A stretch of 64,000 nt of DNA from NCBI GenBank assembly GCA_900104855.1, contig FNSS01000001.1, positions 3,720,001 through 3,784,000 on the forward strand, in the 5' to 3' direction. Source of the stretch: Rhizobiales bacterium GAS188 (lineage in GTDB: Bacteria; Pseudomonadota; Alphaproteobacteria; Rhizobiales; Beijerinckiaceae). Every line of letters begins with the position of its first letter. Position 1 is the stretch's first letter. Positions 1-9,321 of this stretch are shown here, piece by piece. Below the pieces are notes generated by a model. That model was not told the origin of the DNA. It searched no databases and saw nothing but the letters and a program-made list of their open reading frames with translations. Position numbers and translations under genes: made by a program.

Positions 1-2
1 AA

Positions 3-3000
3 CCGGGTTACGCGAAGCGGCTGCGGCAGGCGCGACCGAGGGATGTCACGCTCGAATTGGCGGTCGGCGCCGAGCCGGGGCGGATGGTCATCAACCAGAT
101 CCCCGGCACCGGCCTGTCGACTTTCAGCGAGGAATTCGCGGCACGCCATGCCGCCGCTGGCTATGGGCGCTCGCGGCTCGAGGTCGAAGTGGCGACGCTC
201 GCCGATATCTGCCGCGCCCAGGCGCCGGCCGAGATCCATTTCCTGAAGATCGATGTCGAAGGCGCCGAGGCGCAAGTCCTGCGCGGCGCCGACTTCACCA
301 GATATCGTCCGTTCGTGATCCTGGTCGAAGCGACCGAGCCGATGAGCCAGGCGCTCAACTACCATGAGGCCGATCAGATCCTGTCCGCGGCCGGCTATGT
401 GTTCGTCTGGTTCGACGGGTTGAACAGATTCTATGTGGCAGGAGAGCACGAGGCGGCGCTGCGTCCGGCCTTCGGTTCTCCTCCGAATGTCTTCGATGAT
501 TTCGTCCGCGCCGAGGAAGAGAGGCTTCGGGGTCGCGCCGCCGAGGCCGAGCAGGCGGCATCCGCCTCCTTGCAGGCCAGCAGCTTGGCGCAGGAGCGCG
601 CGCTGCACGCCGAGGAAGCCGCTTCTGCGGCCCTGGCTCAGAGGAGCCTGGCGGAAGGACGGGTGATCGGGGCCGAAGCCGCTGCCGCCGAAGCTGAGCG
701 CCGAGGAGACCTCCTCGAGATCGATCTGCTGCACGCGGAGAAAGCACGCCAAGACGTGCTCGCTGTGATTTCGGCGATGCGAGGTAGCGCCTCATGGCGC
801 CTGACCGCACCGGTGCGGGCATTCGGGTATTTGCGGCGCGGCAAGATCGGCGCTGCGCTCATCGACGCTGGTGCCTCGGCCGAGCGGATGCGGCGTCTCA
901 AGGCAGCGGCCGGGCCGGATGGCGGCCTCGCGGGACGGGCGGCGCGCCTGGCGGCCTATCTCGCCTCGCGCGGCCTGTCGCGCTTGACGGCAGCAGCGCC
1001 CGCTGGCGCCGCGAAGGACGTCGGCCCGGCCCCGCCGGACGGCCTCGAGCGGCAGGATGACGGTGAGCTCGGCGCGGCCGCCGACGCGGTCAGCCCCAGG
1101 GTCGGAGAGCGCAGAGCCTCGAGGCGCAGGCATGCCGTGCATCAGTTCCATGCGGGCTCCGCGGTCGGGGATGCGGTCACCAATGCGATGTTCATCATGC
1201 AGCGTTTGCTGCGCCGGCTCGGCTATCGCAGCGAGATCTTCGTTGAGCACCGCGATCCGAGGCTCGCAGACCGGCTCCTCGAAATCGGCGACCTGCCTTA
1301 TGGCGACGACTATGTCCTGATCGTTCGTCATTCGACGGGCTACGACGCCTTTCCGGCGATCATGTCGCTGCCCGCGCCCAAGATCCTCATTTATCACAAC
1401 ATCACGCCGCCGGAATTCCTGGAGGATGCTCCGGCACTCGCGGCCTATGCGGCCTTGGGGCGTCGGCAGGTCGCGCAGATGCGCTCGCTTGTCTCCGCGG
1501 CGCTGGCCGACAGCGAGTACAATGCGCTCGAGCTGCGCCGGATGGGCCATGAGGAGGCCGCCGCCTGTCCTCTCCTGTTCGATCTCGACGCCCTCCTTTC
1601 GAGAGCCCGCAGAACCGTGACGCGCGCCGAAACATCCGCCTTCACCCTCCTGTTCGTCGGGCGCATCGTGGCGTCGAAAGGCCAGGCCGATCTCGTCGAT
1701 GCCTTTGCCCAGTTCTTGCGCCTATGGGGAAAGCCCGGCCGATTGGTGCTGGTCGGACGCATATTGCCATCCAATGCGGCCTATGCGGCGGATATCGAGC
1801 GCCGGGCGCAACTGCACGGAATCGAGGATCAGGTCGTCCTCACCGGGGCGGTCTCCGATGACGAGCTCGATGCCTGGTATCGCAGCGCCGATGCCTTCGT
1901 GTCGCTCAGCCTGCATGAAGGCTTCGGCGTGCCCCTCGTCGAAGCCATGGCCTATGACGTGCCGGTGCTGGCCTATCCCTGCGGAGCCGTTCCCTACACC
2001 CTGGGTAATGCCGCCATCCTGCTTCCGGATCGCTCGCCTGACGCGGTCGCGGCCGCGCTGGTCCGGATCGCCGGCGACCCCGATTTTCGCGCCGCGGTGA
2101 TCGCGCGCCAGCGCCGCTCGCTCGAGCGCTTCGAGCTTGACCGGCACGTTCCTCGCCTGGTGCAAGCCCTGGTGAGCGCAGGCGCAGCCGTCCCGCCGGA
2201 CGTGGCGGCACGGCATTCGCTCGCGGAAAATCTCCACATCACCATCATGGGACCGGTCGGCGGGACATCGGAGCTCGCGGCGCTCAATCGCGCCCTGGCT
2301 TTGGCTTTGGAGGCGAGGCGCCCGGGCCTGCAACGCGTCCGATCGCAGGAGGACAACCACGACCTTGCCGATCTTCCGGACGCCGAGCGGCGGGTGATCG
2401 CGGACCTCGCCTCACGCCGGGATTCGCCGACCGAGCCGAGAGTCGTCATCCGCCGGCAACGCTCCATCCTGCCGCCCTCTCTCGAGTCGGACGAGGTCGC
2501 GCTCGCCATGCTCGACCACGAGGACGCGTTGTTGCCGGCCGAGACGGCTGCGATCCTCAATCGCGGCTTCAAGGCCCTGCTTGTCCCAACCGCGAGCGCC
2601 GCGAAGGCGCTGATCGATTCGGGTATTTCGCTTCCCGTCCGGATCGTCGGCCATGGTCAAGCCGAAGACGCATTGCGGCCGGAGGCGAGACAGCATGAGG
2701 CCTTCGCGGACCGCATCGTCGCGGCGGCGCTCGTGGCGCTGGCGCCGCCGCCCGCGCCGCTGCGCCTTGCCTGGGTCTCGCCCTGGGATGTCGGTTGCGA
2801 TGTCGCCGAATATTCGCAGGCGCTGCTCGCCTCGATTGCCACGGCCGAGCCCGAAATATTGCAGCCGGGTGCGTTGGAGCCGGCGATCATCCTGTGCGAC
2901 GACCGCACACCGCCCGCCGTTCAGGCCGACGGCACAAGGGTCATCCCCGCCTGGCGCCTCGGGGATGCGAATGCCATGGCGTCGCTGGCGCGCAAGATCT

Positions 3001-3410
3001 CCGTGTGCGATCCCGACGCGGTGGTCATCCAGCATCAGCCGGAACTGATCGGTTGGGGCGAGCTCGCCCGGCTCATCGGCGATCGCAGGGTGCGCGATCG
3101 AATCTCAGTCGTCACCTTGCACGCGGTCCCGCCTCTCGCCGCAGCGGCCGCAGCCGAGCGTGATATCGCGGTCGAGGCGCTTCGGCAGGCATCGCGGATC
3201 CTGGTGCATGGCGCTGCCGACCTCGACACGCTCGCCGGGCTCGGCCTTGCGGACAACGTGACCTTGTTTCCCCATGGCGCGACCATCGACGCCGATGGGG
3301 AGCGCGGCTTGACCGAGCCGAGCGGGGAGGCGCTGTCCCGCCGCCTGAGGGGCATGATCCTCGGGCTCAGGGCGAGCGGCTCGAGGCAGGCCTTGGGGGC
3401 CGATCCTTGA
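3..3410 (+). CDS. FkbM methyltransferase / glycosyltransferase fusion (5' end missing)
   Basis: The frame is open from the first bases of the window, so the gene starts upstream and only its last ~1,135 codons are seen. Domains in order: the C-terminal part of an FkbM-type methyltransferase (motif LKIDVEGAE near base 245); an Ala/Glu-rich coiled coil (about 500-780) ending in the SASWRLTAP motif often found beside polysaccharide glycosyltransferases; a GT4-type glycosyltransferase (VGRIVASKGQ near 1655, EGFGVPLVEAM near 1920); and a C-terminal segment resembling only the N-terminal half of a second GT4 domain (SPWDVGCDVAEYSQ near 2780). Family knowledge suggests glycan assembly with sugar O-methylation, probably of capsule, O-antigen or exopolysaccharide. 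The acceptor is unknown. The acyltransferase gene follows after 51 bases and fits the same pathway. Confidence 0.85.
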   Translation, partial: PGYAKRLRQARPRDVTLELAVGAEPGRMVINQIPGTGLSTFSEEFAARHAAAGYGRSRLEVEVATLADICRAQAPAEIHFLKIDVEGAEAQVLRGADFTRYRPFVILVEATEPMSQALNYHEADQILSAAGYVFVWFDGLNRFYVAGEHEAALRPAFGSPPNVFDDFVRAEEERLRGRAAEAEQAASASLQASSLAQERALHAEEAASAALAQRSLAEGRVIGAEAAAAEAERRGDLLEIDLLHAEKARQDVLAVISAMRGSASWRLTAPVRAFGYLRRGKIGAALIDAGASAERMRRLKAAAGPDGGLAGRAARLAAYLASRGLSRLTAAAPAGAAKDVGPAPPDGLERQDDGELGAAADAVSPRVGERRASRRRHAVHQFHAGSAVGDAVTNAMFIMQRLLRRLGYRSEIFVEHRDPRLADRLLEIGDLPYGDDYVLIVRHSTGYDAFPAIMSLPAPKILIYHNITPPEFLEDAPALAAYAALGRRQVAQMRSLVSAALADSEYNALELRRMGHEEAAACPLLFDLDALLSRARRTVTRAETSAFTLLFVGRIVASKGQADLVDAFAQFLRLWGKPGRLVLVGRILPSNAAYAADIERRAQLHGIEDQVVLTGAVSDDELDAWYRSADAFVSLSLHEGFGVPLVEAMAYDVPVLAYPCGAVPYTLGNAAILLPDRSPDAVAAALVRIAGDPDFRAAVIARQRRSLERFELDRHVPRLVQALVSAGAAVPPDVAARHSLAENLHITIMGPVGGTSELAALNRALALALEARRPGLQRVRSQEDNHDLADLPDAERRVIADLASRRDSPTEPRVVIRRQRSILPPSLESDEVALAMLDHEDALLPAETAAILNRGFKALLVPTASAAKALIDSGISLPVRIVGHGQAEDALRPEARQHEAFADRIVAAALVALAPPPAPLRLAWVSPWDVGCDVAEYSQALLASIATAEPEILQPGALEPAIILCDDRTPPAVQADGTRVIPAWRLGDANAMASLARKISVCDPDAVVIQHQPELIGWGELARLIGDRRVRDRISVVTLHAVPPLAAAAAAERDIAVEALRQASRILVHGAADLDTLAGLGLADNVTLFPHGATIDADGERGLTEPSGEALSRRLRGMILGLRASGSRQALGADP

Positions 3411-3461
3411 TCGAGCGGCGCCCGGGATGCGTCCCGCAGCCCGATCGGCTATGAGGGGCAG

Positions 3462-4517
3462 GTGTCCAAGCTGCCCTATGTCCAGATCCTGCGCGCCTTC
3501 GCGGCTCTCTGCGTCGCGGCCCTGCATGCCCAGAGCGATGCGGGCGTCGTCATGGCGCGGGCGGGGGGGAGCTTCGCGACCAGTTCCTCCTTCCCATGGC
3601 TCGCCGGCGTCGACATCTTCTTCGTCATCTCGGGCTTCATCATGGTTCATGCATCGCGCCGCCTGTTCGGCGCAGCGCGCGGCGCCCGCATCTTCCTCTC
3701 CCATCGCATTGCCCGGATCGTGCCGCTCTATTGGGCGACGACCGCGCTCTATCTCGTGGTGGCGCTGGCCTGGCCCGCCCTCCTCAACACCGACTATGTG
3801 TCGCCGGGTTTCGTCATCTCGTCCTTCCTGTTCATCCCGGCCGTGCGGCCCGACGGGCTCGTGCAGCCCATCTATTCGCTCGGCTGGACGCTCAATTACG
3901 AGATGTTCTTCTACGCGCTGTTCGCTATCGCCTTGATCTGGCCGCGCCGGCGCGCCGTGCCGTCACTGATCGCTGCACTCATCCTGCTCGTGGTGCTCGG
4001 AGCGGCCGCTGCGCCGCTGCCGCAGCCATTGGGGTTCTGGTGCGACCCGATCATCCTCGAATTTGCCCTCGGCATGGCGCTCGGCTTCATCAGCGAAGAG
4101 GGCTTTTGGCTCAACCGGCCGGCGCGCCTGGCGCTCGCCGTCATCGGTCTCGCACTGCTCAGCTTCGACTTCACCGCAGGCGGCCTGCTGCCGGCTCTGT
4201 CGCGGACGCTGGCCTATGGGGTTCCGGCGGTGCTGCTGCTCGCAGCGACCGTGCTCGCCCCGCGGCGCGATGCGGCGCCCGGCAAGGTGATGCGTCTCGG
4301 CGTGGCGCTCGGCGACGCCTCCTACGCGCTCTATCTCCTGCATCCCTTCGTGATCCGCGCCATGCGCGAGCTCTGGATCCGCGGCGGGCTCGCCTCACTG
4401 ATCGGCCCTTGGGGGTTCGTGGTCGTGGCGCTCGCCTGCGCCAGCGCGGTGGCGGTGCTGGTCAACCAGCTCTTCGAGCAGCCGGTGACGGCATCGGCGC
4501 GGCGCGCTCTCGCATAG
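3462..4517 (+). CDS. Acyltransferase 3 family membrane protein
   Basis: This 351-residue protein starts at GTG. The N-terminus (PYVQILRAFAALCVAALHAQ) carries the RAxAxxxVxxxH signature of the acyltransferase 3 (OafA/NodX/ExoZ-like) family, and the FFVISGFIM motif follows near residue 55. About ten hydrophobic helices span the rest. Such proteins transfer acetyl, succinyl or similar groups to sugars of surface polysaccharides from the cytoplasmic membrane. It lies 51 bases after the glycosyltransferase fusion on the same strand, so joint transcription is likely. The acyl group and acceptor cannot be read from sequence. Confidence 0.85.
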   Translation: MSKLPYVQILRAFAALCVAALHAQSDAGVVMARAGGSFATSSSFPWLAGVDIFFVISGFIMVHASRRLFGAARGARIFLSHRIARIVPLYWATTALYLVVALAWPALLNTDYVSPGFVISSFLFIPAVRPDGLVQPIYSLGWTLNYEMFFYALFAIALIWPRRRAVPSLIAALILLVVLGAAAAPLPQPLGFWCDPIILEFALGMALGFISEEGFWLNRPARLALAVIGLALLSFDFTAGGLLPALSRTLAYGVPAVLLLAATVLAPRRDAAPGKVMRLGVALGDASYALYLLHPFVIRAMRELWIRGGLASLIGPWGFVVVALACASAVAVLVNQLFEQPVTASARRALA

Positions 4518-4519
4518 GG

Positions 4520-4640
4520 AGGGCGAGTAGGGAGTAGCGAATGGCGAGTAGAGAGTAGTAAGGAGTGAGGGGCTTCTTGCAATGCAGTCAACGGCTTCAC
4601 TTATCGCTATTCGCTATTCGCTACTCTCTATTCGCCACCT
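4520..4640. repeat. Inverted repeat of degenerate GCGAATAG/GAGTAG units between convergent genes
   Basis: Units such as GGCGAGTAGAGAGTAG at 4543-4558 are repeated loosely to the left. They pair with their near-complement at 4621-4636 (CTACTCTCTATTCGCC), giving a 16-bp stem with one G-U pair and a loop of about 60 bases. Further ATTCGCTATTCGC units sit beside the right arm. The element fills the gap between two genes that end towards each other, so it may act as a two-way terminator. No T-run is visible. Confidence 0.6.
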
Positions 4641-4643
4641 CCT

Positions 4644-5627
4644 TCAGCGCTCCTTCACATAAGGAATGCCCGAGGCGCGCGGCGGGATGGCGCGCCCGAC
4701 GAAGCCCGCGAGCAGGATCACGGTCATCAGGTAGGGCAGTGCCTGGATCGCCTGCACCGGCACGCTGATGCCGCCCGGCAGCACCGCGCCCTGCAGGCGG
4801 ATCGCGACGGCGTCGAGCAGGCCGAACAACAGGCAGGCGCCGAGCGCCGGCCAGGCGCGCCAATGCGCGAAGATCAGGGCGGTGAGCGCGATGAAGCCCT
4901 TGCCCGCCGTCATCTGCGGCAGGAAGCCCGCCGCCTGCGATACCGAGAGATAGGTGCCCCCGATGCCGCACAATACGCCCGCGATCACCACCGCCCGATA
5001 GCGCAGCGAGGCGACCGAGACGCCGGCCGTGTCGACGGCGGCTGGATATTCGCCGACGGCGCGCAATCGCAGGCCAAAGCGGGTGCGGGCCATGACGAGG
5101 CTGGTGATCGCGACCGCGGCGAGCGTGAGATAGACCGGCGCGGGGTGGCCGGAGAGCACATCGGCGTAGAGCGGGCCGAGGATCGGCACGGATTTCAGCG
5201 CGGCGGCGCCCGGCAGCACGAGATCGGGAAAACGTCCCGTCCCCTCGAGCGGCGGGGTGCGCCCGCCCTGGCCGTACCAGGCATTGCCGACCACCGCCGT
5301 CAGCCCCGCCGCGAGCAGGTTGATTGCGACACCCGAGACGATCTGGTTGCCGCGCTGGCTGATCGAGGCGAAGCCGTGCAGCAGCGCGAAGGCGACTGAG
5401 GCGAGAATGCCGGCGCCAAGCCCGATCCAGGCCGAATGCGTCGCATAGGCGGCCGCGGCCGAGGCGAAGGCGGCGATCAGCATCTTGCCCTCGAGCCCGA
5501 TATCGACGATCCCCGAGCGCTCCGACCACAGCCCGGCGAGGCAGGCCGCGATCAGCGGCACGGAGAGCCGCAGCGCCGAGGCGAGGACCACGGCCATAAG
5601 AGCGACGAGGTCGGCGAGGTCGCTCAC
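4644..5627 (-). CDS. ABC transporter permease (YufQ/NupQ-like, BMP-type importer)
   Basis: A 327-residue hydrophobic protein of the BPD_transp_2 family, with the WSERSGIVDIGLEGKML motif near residues 33-50 typical of the second permease of nucleoside-type (BmpA/YufNOPQ, RbsC-like) importers. It starts at GTG; this start overlaps the stop of the preceding permease by four bases (GTGA), which implies translational coupling. It is the last gene of the five-gene operon running from 10326 down to 4644. Substrates known for this family are purine nucleosides and related compounds; the real substrate here is not shown. Confidence 0.85.
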   Translation of the reverse strand: MSDLADLVALMAVVLASALRLSVPLIAACLAGLWSERSGIVDIGLEGKMLIAAFASAAAAYATHSAWIGLGAGILASVAFALLHGFASISQRGNQIVSGVAINLLAAGLTAVVGNAWYGQGGRTPPLEGTGRFPDLVLPGAAALKSVPILGPLYADVLSGHPAPVYLTLAAVAITSLVMARTRFGLRLRAVGEYPAAVDTAGVSVASLRYRAVVIAGVLCGIGGTYLSVSQAAGFLPQMTAGKGFIALTALIFAHWRAWPALGACLLFGLLDAVAIRLQGAVLPGGISVPVQAIQALPYLMTVILLAGFVGRAIPPRASGIPYVKER

Positions 5628-6721
5628 GCCACCGCCCTCCTCGGCATCAGCGAGGCGACGGCGCGGCGGAACAGGCCGTCGAGCGCGCCGGCGAAAAGGA
5701 TCAGCACGCCACCGATGACCGTCACCATGTCGCGGGTGATGGCCGGGTGGACGAAGGAGAGCTCGGCGCCACCCTGATAGAGCATGCCGAACAGCAACGC
5801 CGCGAGCACGACGCCGACCGGATGGGCGCGCCCCATCAGCGCCACCGCGATCCCGACGAAGCCGTAGCCCGAGGTGAATTCGGGGAGGAGCCGCTGCTGC
5901 ACGCCCATCACCTCATTGACCGCGAGTCCCGCCGCCAGCGCCCCGGAGAGGGCCATGGTGAGCATGGTGATGCGCTCGGGCGAGACCCCGGCATAGACGG
6001 CCGCCGCCGGGCTCGCGCCGACGGTGCGGATCGCATAGCCGAGCCGCGAACGGTAGATGAGGAGCCAGACGCCGACGGCCGCGAGCAGCGCCAGCGGCAG
6101 GGAGAGGTTGAGCGGCGTCGTCGACATGGCGAAGCCGAGCCCGCGCGCGATATCGTGGATGAACGGCAGGCGGCCCGAAGCGCTGAAGGTGCGGGTCTCG
6201 GGGGCCATCGATTTCGGATCGCCGATCACGTTGACCAGGAGATAGACGATCAGGATGGCGGCGAGGAAGTTGAGCATGATCGTGGTGATCACGACATGGC
6301 TGCCGCGCCGCGCCTGCAGATAGCCGGGGATGAAGCCCCAGAGCGCTCCGAAGGCCGCGGCCGCGATGACGCCGAGCGGCAGCACGATGGCGGCCGGCAA
6401 GCCGTCGAGTGACAGGCAGACGAGCGTAGCCCCAAGGCCCCCGAGCGTCGCCTGCCCCTCGGCGCCGATATTGAAGAGGCCCGCGTGGAAAGCGACCGCC
6501 ACCGCAAGGCCGGTGAAGATGAAGTCCGTCGCGTAGTAGAGGGTGAAGCCGAGCCCTTCGCCCGAGCCCAAGCTGCCCTGGATCAGGATGCGCGTCGCAT
6601 CGAGCGGGCTCTCGCCGATCGACGCCACCACGAGGCCCGCAACCAGGAAGGCCGCGACCGTCGCCACCGCCGGCACCAGCGCCACATCGGCCCATTTCGG
6701 CAGCTCGACCGGGGCGCTCAC
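5624..6721 (-). CDS. ABC transporter permease (YufP/NupP-like, BMP-type importer)
   Basis: A 365-residue permease, if the GTG at 6721 is the start. That start overlaps the TGA of the ATPase gene in a GTGA arrangement, and the N-terminus SAPVELPKWADVALVP fits the family; a longer frame upstream is out of family. The NIGAEGQATLGGLGATL motif and GSHVVITTIMLNF mark the first permease of a BMP-type importer. Around eight to ten transmembrane helices are visible. It should form the membrane channel with the next gene. Confidence 0.85.
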   Translation of the reverse strand: MSAPVELPKWADVALVPAVATVAAFLVAGLVVASIGESPLDATRILIQGSLGSGEGLGFTLYYATDFIFTGLAVAVAFHAGLFNIGAEGQATLGGLGATLVCLSLDGLPAAIVLPLGVIAAAAFGALWGFIPGYLQARRGSHVVITTIMLNFLAAILIVYLLVNVIGDPKSMAPETRTFSASGRLPFIHDIARGLGFAMSTTPLNLSLPLALLAAVGVWLLIYRSRLGYAIRTVGASPAAAVYAGVSPERITMLTMALSGALAAGLAVNEVMGVQQRLLPEFTSGYGFVGIAVALMGRAHPVGVVLAALLFGMLYQGGAELSFVHPAITRDMVTVIGGVLILFAGALDGLFRRAVASLMPRRAVA

Positions 6722-8271
6722 GCGGCCTCCTCCGTGACGCCGGCCATCAACAGCCCGAGATCGCGCATATCCGTCGCCTCGCAGCGCCTTTCGCCGGTGA
6801 TGCGTCCTCCGCACATGACCAGGATGCGGTCGGAGAGGCTCATGATCTCCTCGAGCTCGACCGAGACGAGGAGGATCGCGACGCCGGCGTCGCGCAAGGC
6901 CACCAGCCGGCGATGGATGAACTCGATCGCGCCGATATCGACGCCGCGCGTCGGCTGGCCGACCAGCAGAACCTTCGGGGAGCGCTCGATCTCGCGCGCC
7001 AGCACGATCTTCTGCTGGTTGCCGCCGGAGAATTTCGAGGTCTTCAGAAAGGGGTCGCGCGGGCGGACATCATAGTCCTCCATGCGCGTCGAGAGGTCGC
7101 CGACCATGGCGGCACGGTCGAAGAGCCGCCCGCGCCCATAGCATTTCTCATGGGTGAAGCCGAGCGCGGCGCTCTCGAAGGCCGGAAACGGCGGCACCAG
7201 TCCCATGCGCAACCGATCCTCCGGCACATGCAATAGGCCGCGACGGCGCAGCTCGCGCGGATTGAGGGCGCGAGCATCGAGAATATGGCCGGAGAGCGCG
7301 ATCGATCCAGACTTCGGCACCATGATGCCGGAGAGCGCGGCCAGCAGCTCGCTCTGACCATTGCCGGCGACGCCCGCCACGCCGACGATCTCGCCCTCAT
7401 GCAAGGTGAAGGACACATCGTCGAGCCGTGTCACGTCACGTTCGTCGATGACCGAGAGGCCCTTCACCGCGAGCACCGGCGCGCCAGGCTGGCGCGGCGT
7501 CTTCTCGACGCGCAGCAGCACCTCGCGCCCGACCATGAGCGCCGCGAGCTCCCGCGGCGAAGTCTTCGCGGTGTCCATGGTCGCCACGATCTCGCCCTGG
7601 CGCATGACGCTGACGCGATCGGTCGCGGCCATGATCTCCTGGAGCTTATGGGTGATGAGGATGATGGTTTTGCCTTGCGCCTTGAGCGCGGCGAGCAGCG
7701 TGAACAGCGCCGTCGCCTCGGCCGGGGTGAGCACCGCCGTCGGTTCGTCGAGCACCAGCACATTGGCGCCGCGATAGAGGGCCTTGACGATCTCGACGCG
7801 CTGCTCCTGGCCGACCGAGAGGTGACCGACTTGGGCGTCGGGATCGATGACGAGGCCGTAATCCTTGGCGAAGCCTTGCAGCGCCGCGCGCGCTTTGCCG
7901 GCCCCCCGCGCCAGCAGGGCGCCCCCCTCGACCCCGAGCATGACGTTGTCGAGGACGCTCAGCTCATCGACCAGCATGAAATGCTGGAACACCATGCCGA
8001 TGCCGGCCTTGATGGCGATCTGCGAATTGGCGATGCGGACATTTCTGCCATCGACCCTGATCTCGCCGGCATCCGCCTCGTAGAAACCGTAGAGGATCGA
8101 CATCAGCGTCGACTTGCCCGCCCCGTTCTCGCCGACGATGCCATGGATCGAGCCCTTGGCGACCGTAAGATTGACATTCTTGTTGGCGCGCACCGGGCCG
8201 AAGCTCTTGTCGATGCCGATCAGCTCGATCGCCGGGGGCGGCATCGACAAAACGCCGGTCATGGGGGACAT
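6718..8271 (-). CDS. ABC transporter ATP-binding protein with two nucleotide-binding domains (YufO-like)
   Basis: A 517-residue protein with two ABC domains in tandem, as in sugar and nucleoside importers. The first Walker A (GENGAGKST) is near residue 49 and the first signature (LSVGQEQRVEI) near 151. The second domain has GVAGNGQSEL in place of a canonical Walker A, which is normal for this family, and the signature FSGGNQQK. It powers the two permeases downstream. The start at 8271 overlaps the 3' end of the upstream BMP gene by 13 bases; a second ATG at 8262 is also possible. Confidence 0.9.
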   Translation of the reverse strand: MSPMTGVLSMPPPAIELIGIDKSFGPVRANKNVNLTVAKGSIHGIVGENGAGKSTLMSILYGFYEADAGEIRVDGRNVRIANSQIAIKAGIGMVFQHFMLVDELSVLDNVMLGVEGGALLARGAGKARAALQGFAKDYGLVIDPDAQVGHLSVGQEQRVEIVKALYRGANVLVLDEPTAVLTPAEATALFTLLAALKAQGKTIILITHKLQEIMAATDRVSVMRQGEIVATMDTAKTSPRELAALMVGREVLLRVEKTPRQPGAPVLAVKGLSVIDERDVTRLDDVSFTLHEGEIVGVAGVAGNGQSELLAALSGIMVPKSGSIALSGHILDARALNPRELRRRGLLHVPEDRLRMGLVPPFPAFESAALGFTHEKCYGRGRLFDRAAMVGDLSTRMEDYDVRPRDPFLKTSKFSGGNQQKIVLAREIERSPKVLLVGQPTRGVDIGAIEFIHRRLVALRDAGVAILLVSVELEEIMSLSDRILVMCGGRITGERRCEATDMRDLGLLMAGVTEEAA

Positions 8272-9311
8272 GACCGCGTCGCGGTCCAGTCCGGCACGGC
8301 GAGCCTGCCCGCGACGATCGCGGCCCTGGCCTTATCGACCGCAGCCTGCATGGCGGGCGTGACCAAGTGCTTGTTGGCATCATCGATGGCGATGTCGAGC
8401 CCGCCTTCGGCGAGGCCTAAAAGCCGTGCGCCAGGCTTCCATTTGCCCGCTTCCGCATCTTTCAAGGCGAGATACACGGCGTTGTCGGTACGCTTGAGCA
8501 GGCTCGTCAGAACATGGCCGGGGAAGAGACCGTTCTGGTTGGAGTCCGAGCCGATGCCGAGCACATTGGCATCGGCCGCCGCCCGCAGCACGCCGAGACC
8601 GGTCTGACCGGCGGCCTGCAGCACCACATCAGCTCCTTGGCCGATCTGCGAGCGCGCCAGCTCCGCGCCGCGTGCCGGATCGGTAAAGGCTCCCGGCGTA
8701 TCTCCCGCATAAGCCTGCAGCACGCCAATATCCGGGCGCTCAGCCTTCGCGCCCTTCTCATAGCCGCAGACGATACGGCGGATGATCGGCAGATCCATGC
8801 CGCCGACCACACCGACCTTGCCGGTCTTCGAGGCCATCGCTGCCATCAGGCCGACCAAAAAGCCGCCCTCCTGTTCCTTGAACACGACGGATTGCACATT
8901 CGGCTTGTCGACTACGGCGTCGATGATGACGAAGCGCGCCTTCGGGAAGTCGCCGGCAACCTTGTCGACGGCCGAGGCGAAGGGAAAACCGATGGCGATG
9001 ATCGGGTCCTCGCCGCGCGAGGCGAAGCGGCGCAGCACCTCCTCGCGCTCGACATCGCTCTTGACCTCGAATTCCCGATAGGTGGTGCCGGTCTCGGATT
9101 TGAAGCGCTCGATGCCGCGATAGGCGCCCTCATTGAAGGAGGCGTCGAACTTCACGAGGTTGTAGAGGATCGCGGGGCGCGGCCCCTCGGCGCGCCCGGC
9201 TTGGGCCGTGAGCAACAGAGCGAGCCCGGCGAACGCCAGTCGCACGAGCGACAGGAGAGAGCGCCCGGCCGCAAGCGCTACAGGCCGGGCGAGGCGCCAC
9301 CGTAGAGTCAT
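8259..9311 (-). CDS. BMP family ABC transporter substrate-binding protein (second copy)
   Basis: A 350-residue secreted protein. I chose the ATG at 9311 because the N-terminus then reads as a signal peptide (Arg-rich start, hydrophobic core, cleavage near AQAGRAEG). The BMP/PnrA-like core is clear: KFDASFNEGAYRGIERF, IIDAVVDKPNVQSVVFKEQEGGF, GADVVLQAAGQTGLGVL and GSDSNQNGLFPGHVLTS. There is no lipobox Cys, so it should be free in the periplasm. It lies 10 bases after the other BMP gene and is clearly its paralogue, with an operon-mate ATPase overlapping its end. The two copies may widen ligand range. Confidence 0.88.
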   Translation of the reverse strand: MTLRWRLARPVALAAGRSLLSLVRLAFAGLALLLTAQAGRAEGPRPAILYNLVKFDASFNEGAYRGIERFKSETGTTYREFEVKSDVEREEVLRRFASRGEDPIIAIGFPFASAVDKVAGDFPKARFVIIDAVVDKPNVQSVVFKEQEGGFLVGLMAAMASKTGKVGVVGGMDLPIIRRIVCGYEKGAKAERPDIGVLQAYAGDTPGAFTDPARGAELARSQIGQGADVVLQAAGQTGLGVLRAAADANVLGIGSDSNQNGLFPGHVLTSLLKRTDNAVYLALKDAEAGKWKPGARLLGLAEGGLDIAIDDANKHLVTPAMQAAVDKARAAIVAGRLAVPDWTATRSCPP

Positions 9312-9321
9312 CACGTTGTCG

